A stretch of DNA of 64,000 nt from Cladopsammia gracilis (lineage: Eukaryota; Cnidaria; Anthozoa; Scleractinia; Dendrophylliidae), in assembly GCA_022457155.1 (NCBI GenBank), contig JAJGOT010000028.1:2044501-2108500 (forward strand), in the 5' to 3' direction. The notes under the pieces were generated by a model that saw only the letters and a program-made list of their open reading frames with translations, was not told the origin of the DNA and made no database searches. A program made the position numbers and the translations under genes. Positions 62,401-64,000 of this stretch are shown one piece after another (the stretch's first letter is position 1; each line of letters starts with the position of its first letter).

Positions 62401-64000
62401 CGCGTTTTCCCGCGCTTGGCGCCGCCGACATGTATTTGCTTCGAGCTCTGATTAGTTCATTGGATTGTTTACGACTGCTGTGATTGGTCAGAGTAATTAC
62501 TTTGGTTTTGGTTTAACGAAAACCGCTCTAAAGTCAATGGAATAAATCCTTATAAACAACTGGCAATCATTTACTTCTACCCTTCTTTGTCTTCTTTTAT
62601 GTACCTAAGAAAGACGGCAAAGTTTACGACAAATGATTTACGGTTTGCTTGATTTTGCGCCATTTATGATCTGCTGCAATGCAGTTAGTACTGAATAAAT
62701 TCGATGTTCTGTTTCGGTGAGCAAAATAAGTTGCCAGCTTAAGTCAGTTATTGGGCGTATTTCTGTCGCATATAATCGATAACTTTGAACCGATGGAGAA
62801 ACAAGAAACAAGAAATGCCAGCTATTGCCTCATTAGCATATGCGCCTCATTCAATAAACGGGCTCAGGCTACCGAAAACAAAATCATAGCACAATTATCT
62901 TTATTTGGAAATTTAAGCCCAATATATAAGATACTCTTCGTGCAATGCTGTTTTAACACCTCAACATTCAGGATTCTGCAAGGAATGCATGGCTTATTAG
63001 AGCATTTGCCTATCAGCCCCCCCCCCCCCCCCCCCTCATTTGCCTATCACCCTCCTCCCTCCAATATTGGAGTTTTTTTGATAGCTGGTATTTCCCTAAA
63101 CATAACATGTGAAGAGCTAAAACTTGCGTAGATTGCTAAGTTTAGCAAGCGCTTTCAACTTTTGAAGTCAGTTCGTATTTAGCACCATGCCTTACAGTTC
63201 GTCAAAATTCGATAAAAATCAAACATTGGCGTTGGCTAGAGTTGTCGATTATTCATTGCTCGCTGTGTCATGTGCATGTTCTGTTTACCACGTCCATGCC
63301 TTATTGCAGGGTCGTGGATGGTGGAAAACCGCTGAGGATCCTTGGCAAGTGCTGGCCACATGTATGGAGATCGCAGATGCTATCCGGTCCCCAGACCCCA
63401 CGCAGTTTATTTCCCATCAGCCAGTGCACCAGGATGGCTCGTGTAATGGTCTTCAGCACTATGCTGCTCTGGGTCATGATAGTTACGGCGCTAAACAAGT
63501 GAACCTGATACCCGCTGACAGGCCACAAGATGTTTACGAGGAGGTACTGCAGAACTGCCTTTATTCCCTTCCCGTTAATCCATACTAATTAATTTTTTCA
63601 ATGCTAAATTTCATTTTGCGGAATACTGAAAAACAAACAGCACCAAAAAATACTGTTAATTAGCTTTCATTTGAATGGCCACGCTTCAGGATTTCATCCA
63701 CAGATGAAATAAGAAGTTGCAAGTGGTAGAAAGACCAGATTTTCCTTCGATTATGCCAGTCAAATCTGACGAGTTTTTCACTTGTAACTCTGGCCCAATT
63801 CACGAGATCTCTATCATTTGGGAAGTTTTTGAAAGATTTCTTCCTTCTGCGCGAGTTAGTTATAAAAGACGTCTTTTTTCATAAAAAGGGATGATGTCAC
63901 AAATGGTTTCGGGCGTTTGAGGTGTCTTGGGTTAACGGCTATTTCAAATTCTACCAACTTTCAGGAGCGTTTCTTGATCCGCAAACAGGAGTACAATAAG
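50308..64000 (+). CDS. POLRMT: Mitochondrial DNA-directed RNA polymerase (POLRMT), exons 1-12, truncated by window
   Basis: Single-subunit T7-like RNA polymerase that transcribes mitochondrial DNA and makes replication primers. Exons: 50308-50449, 51911-52710, 54517-54768, 55331-55763, 57406-57611, 58594-58755, 59536-59821, 60379-60619, 61288-61496, 61956-62146, 63310-63543, 63965-64000. All phases join, giving 1064 residues. Domains in order: presequence (1-45), Lys/Glu-rich linker (48-300), PPR repeats (315-398), N-terminal domain (399-840), the DFRGR motif (895-899) and palm motif A with catalytic Asp1016 in HQDGSCNG. Motif B (fingers), motif C (HD) and the C-terminus lie beyond the window. 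Human POLRMT is 1230 residues, so roughly 300 codons remain. The next gene upstream, on the opposite strand, is C3. Confidence 0.95.
51911..52710 (+). CDS. POLRMT: POLRMT exon 2: charged linker
   Basis: The 267 residues are low-complexity: a Lys-rich first half ([18 protein letters not shown]) and an acidic second half ([28 protein letters not shown]), ending [12 protein letters not shown]. This region is poorly conserved in POLRMT and probably disordered. The acceptor is accattatttag. Confidence 0.85.
53243..53408. mobile_element. Foldback with TTGTTGTAGGTTAAAA ends
   Basis: tgttgtaggttaaaaataat and tttcctttgtcccaga face the inverse (acaaaggaaattaaaaatta, aattttaacctacaaca). It lies in the POLRMT intron between exons 2 and 3. 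Confidence 0.8.
53571..53592. repeat. Poly(C) tract
   Basis: Near-pure C run with a single T interruption (ccccccctcccc then poly(C)) in the POLRMT intron between exons 2 and 3. Confidence 0.9.
53829..54178. mobile_element. MITE-5 with AGGCCCGTTCACACA ends
   Basis: aggcccgttcacacaaatga faces cgcttgtgtgaacgggcctt; arms continue with gcgatttttatggg against ccataaaaatcac. A relic of the same family (aaaatcgcttgtgtaaacag) is at about 60200-60275. Confidence 0.85.
54517..54768 (+). CDS. POLRMT: POLRMT exon 3: PPR repeats
   Basis: The 84 codons hold two pentatricopeptide-like repeats: [20 protein letters not shown] and the following [24 protein letters not shown] carries PPR motifs at this position. 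The exon starts and ends at phase 0. Confidence 0.92.
55331..59821 (+). CDS. POLRMT: POLRMT exons 4-7: N-terminal domain
   Basis: Exons 55331-55763, 57406-57611, 58594-58755 and 59536-59821 form the promoter-binding N-terminal domain. Recognisable blocks are [20 protein letters not shown] (exon 4), [19 protein letters not shown] (exon 5), and [20 protein letters not shown] with [10 protein letters not shown] (exon 7), matching YHVYSFRN...GILKPHP and VPMLCPPLPW in the human protein. Confidence 0.93.
57715..58020 (-). mobile_element. LINE 3' fragment (reverse transcriptase C-terminus)
   Basis: The minus frame 57822-58007 includes [20 protein letters not shown] and SSSTLLEFK, the standard tail of non-LTR reverse transcriptases. 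The catalytic part is missing. It lies antisense in a POLRMT intron. Confidence 0.75.
58826..59060. mobile_element. Penelope-like tail, possible
   Basis: acgacgtttcgacgtttcca followed by gaacgtcattatcaagtgag resembles the 3' tail of Penelope-like elements seen at 28575 and 29880. No coding part is visible. Confidence 0.45.
60379..61496 (+). CDS. POLRMT: POLRMT exons 8-9: start of the catalytic domain, DFRGR motif
   Basis: Exon 8 (60379-60619) has [20 protein letters not shown], as in LGNCAWRVNGRVLDL of the human enzyme. Exon 9 (61288-61496) has [16 protein letters not shown] and then [25 protein letters not shown] is the conserved T7-family motif contacting nucleotide and template. Confidence 0.95.
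61166..61230. repeat. Poly(C)-rich tract
   Basis: C-rich run (cacccccccacc repeats and a long C stretch) about 60 bp upstream of the POLRMT exon 9 acceptor. It is flanked by an inverted pair (gcctgcgtgcaagctctcgg and the inverse gagctcaagtgcttgctcgc). Confidence 0.8.
61956..63543 (+). CDS. POLRMT: POLRMT exons 10-11: palm motif A
   Basis: Exon 10 (61956-62146) gives [20 protein letters not shown] and [16 protein letters not shown]. Exon 11 (63310-63543) gives the [20 protein letters not shown] block and [19 protein letters not shown], in which the Asp codon at 63433-63435 is the motif A catalytic residue. Both match the family nearly word for word. Confidence 0.96.
62147..63309. other. POLRMT intron between exons 10 and 11
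   Basis: Apart from the MITE-1 copy, the intron holds a poly(C) run (63017-63034) and a relic (63080-63210) sharing tagcaccatgccttac with the element near 23690. Nothing else is recognisable. Confidence 0.5.
62258..62532. mobile_element. MITE-1 copy in a POLRMT intron
   Basis: gaaagtaacgtaattgagtg to tttaacgaaaaccgctctaa matches the MITE-1 family, including cacgcgttttcccgcgcttg. It lies between exons 10 and 11. Confidence 0.8.
63965..64000 (+). CDS. POLRMT: POLRMT exon 12, cut by the window end
   Basis: After the acceptor ctaccaactttcag the frame reads [12 protein letters not shown] and joins exon 11 at phase 0. It matches the position of VFRRQDAQRG in the human enzyme. It runs off the window. 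Confidence 0.8.

Noticed and set aside
1..64000. CRISPR arrays or bacterial operons
   Set aside because: Tandem repeats lack unique spacers, and the genes are spliced animal genes.

Overview
This window is nuclear DNA of an animal, most likely an anthozoan cnidarian such as a stony coral. The evidence is spliced genes with consensus gt/ag introns, low GC, introns full of short inverted-repeat transposons and minisatellites, and a complement C3 whose domain order and residues look cnidarian. The organism call is an inference; no marker gene in the window settles it.

Two large genes lie head to head. On the minus strand, 48125 down to 8330, is a complement C3-like gene of the A2M/thioester family. 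I resolved 39 exons whose phases all join, giving about 1606 residues: signal peptide, MG1-MG6, a furin site plus anaphylatoxin domain, an LLGR/S convertase-type cleavage site, MG7, CUB, a thioester domain (GCGEQ with a catalytic His 113 residues after the thioester Gln), MG8 carrying a Lys/Asn-rich insertion, and the first part of the C345C domain. The last roughly 110 codons were not found with confidence. On the plus strand, 50308 to the window end, is mitochondrial RNA polymerase (POLRMT): 12 exons covering the presequence, a charged linker, PPR repeats, the N-terminal domain, the DFRGR motif and catalytic motif A (HQDGSCNG). It is cut by the window edge before motifs B and C. About 2.2 kb separates the two start codons.

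The left 8 kb is a repeat cluster: a foldback tRNA-derived insertion inside a small inverted-repeat element with an 11-bp target duplication, then a 2.5-kb gag-only retroelement whose repeats are arranged A1...B1-A2-B2, as in Ngaro/PAT-type tyrosine-recombinase retrotransposons, then a 96-bp minisatellite.

The introns hold several MITE and foldback families, an inverted pair of Penelope-like fragments with a GIY-YIG endonuclease, LINE 3' ends, and minisatellites of 27, 58, 74, 96, 139 and 161 bp. One MITE family repeatedly lies next to C3 splice sites, and a 161-bp triplication copies the start of a C3 exon. The POLRMT half is locally rich in the palindrome TACATGTA, which is nearly absent from the C3 half.
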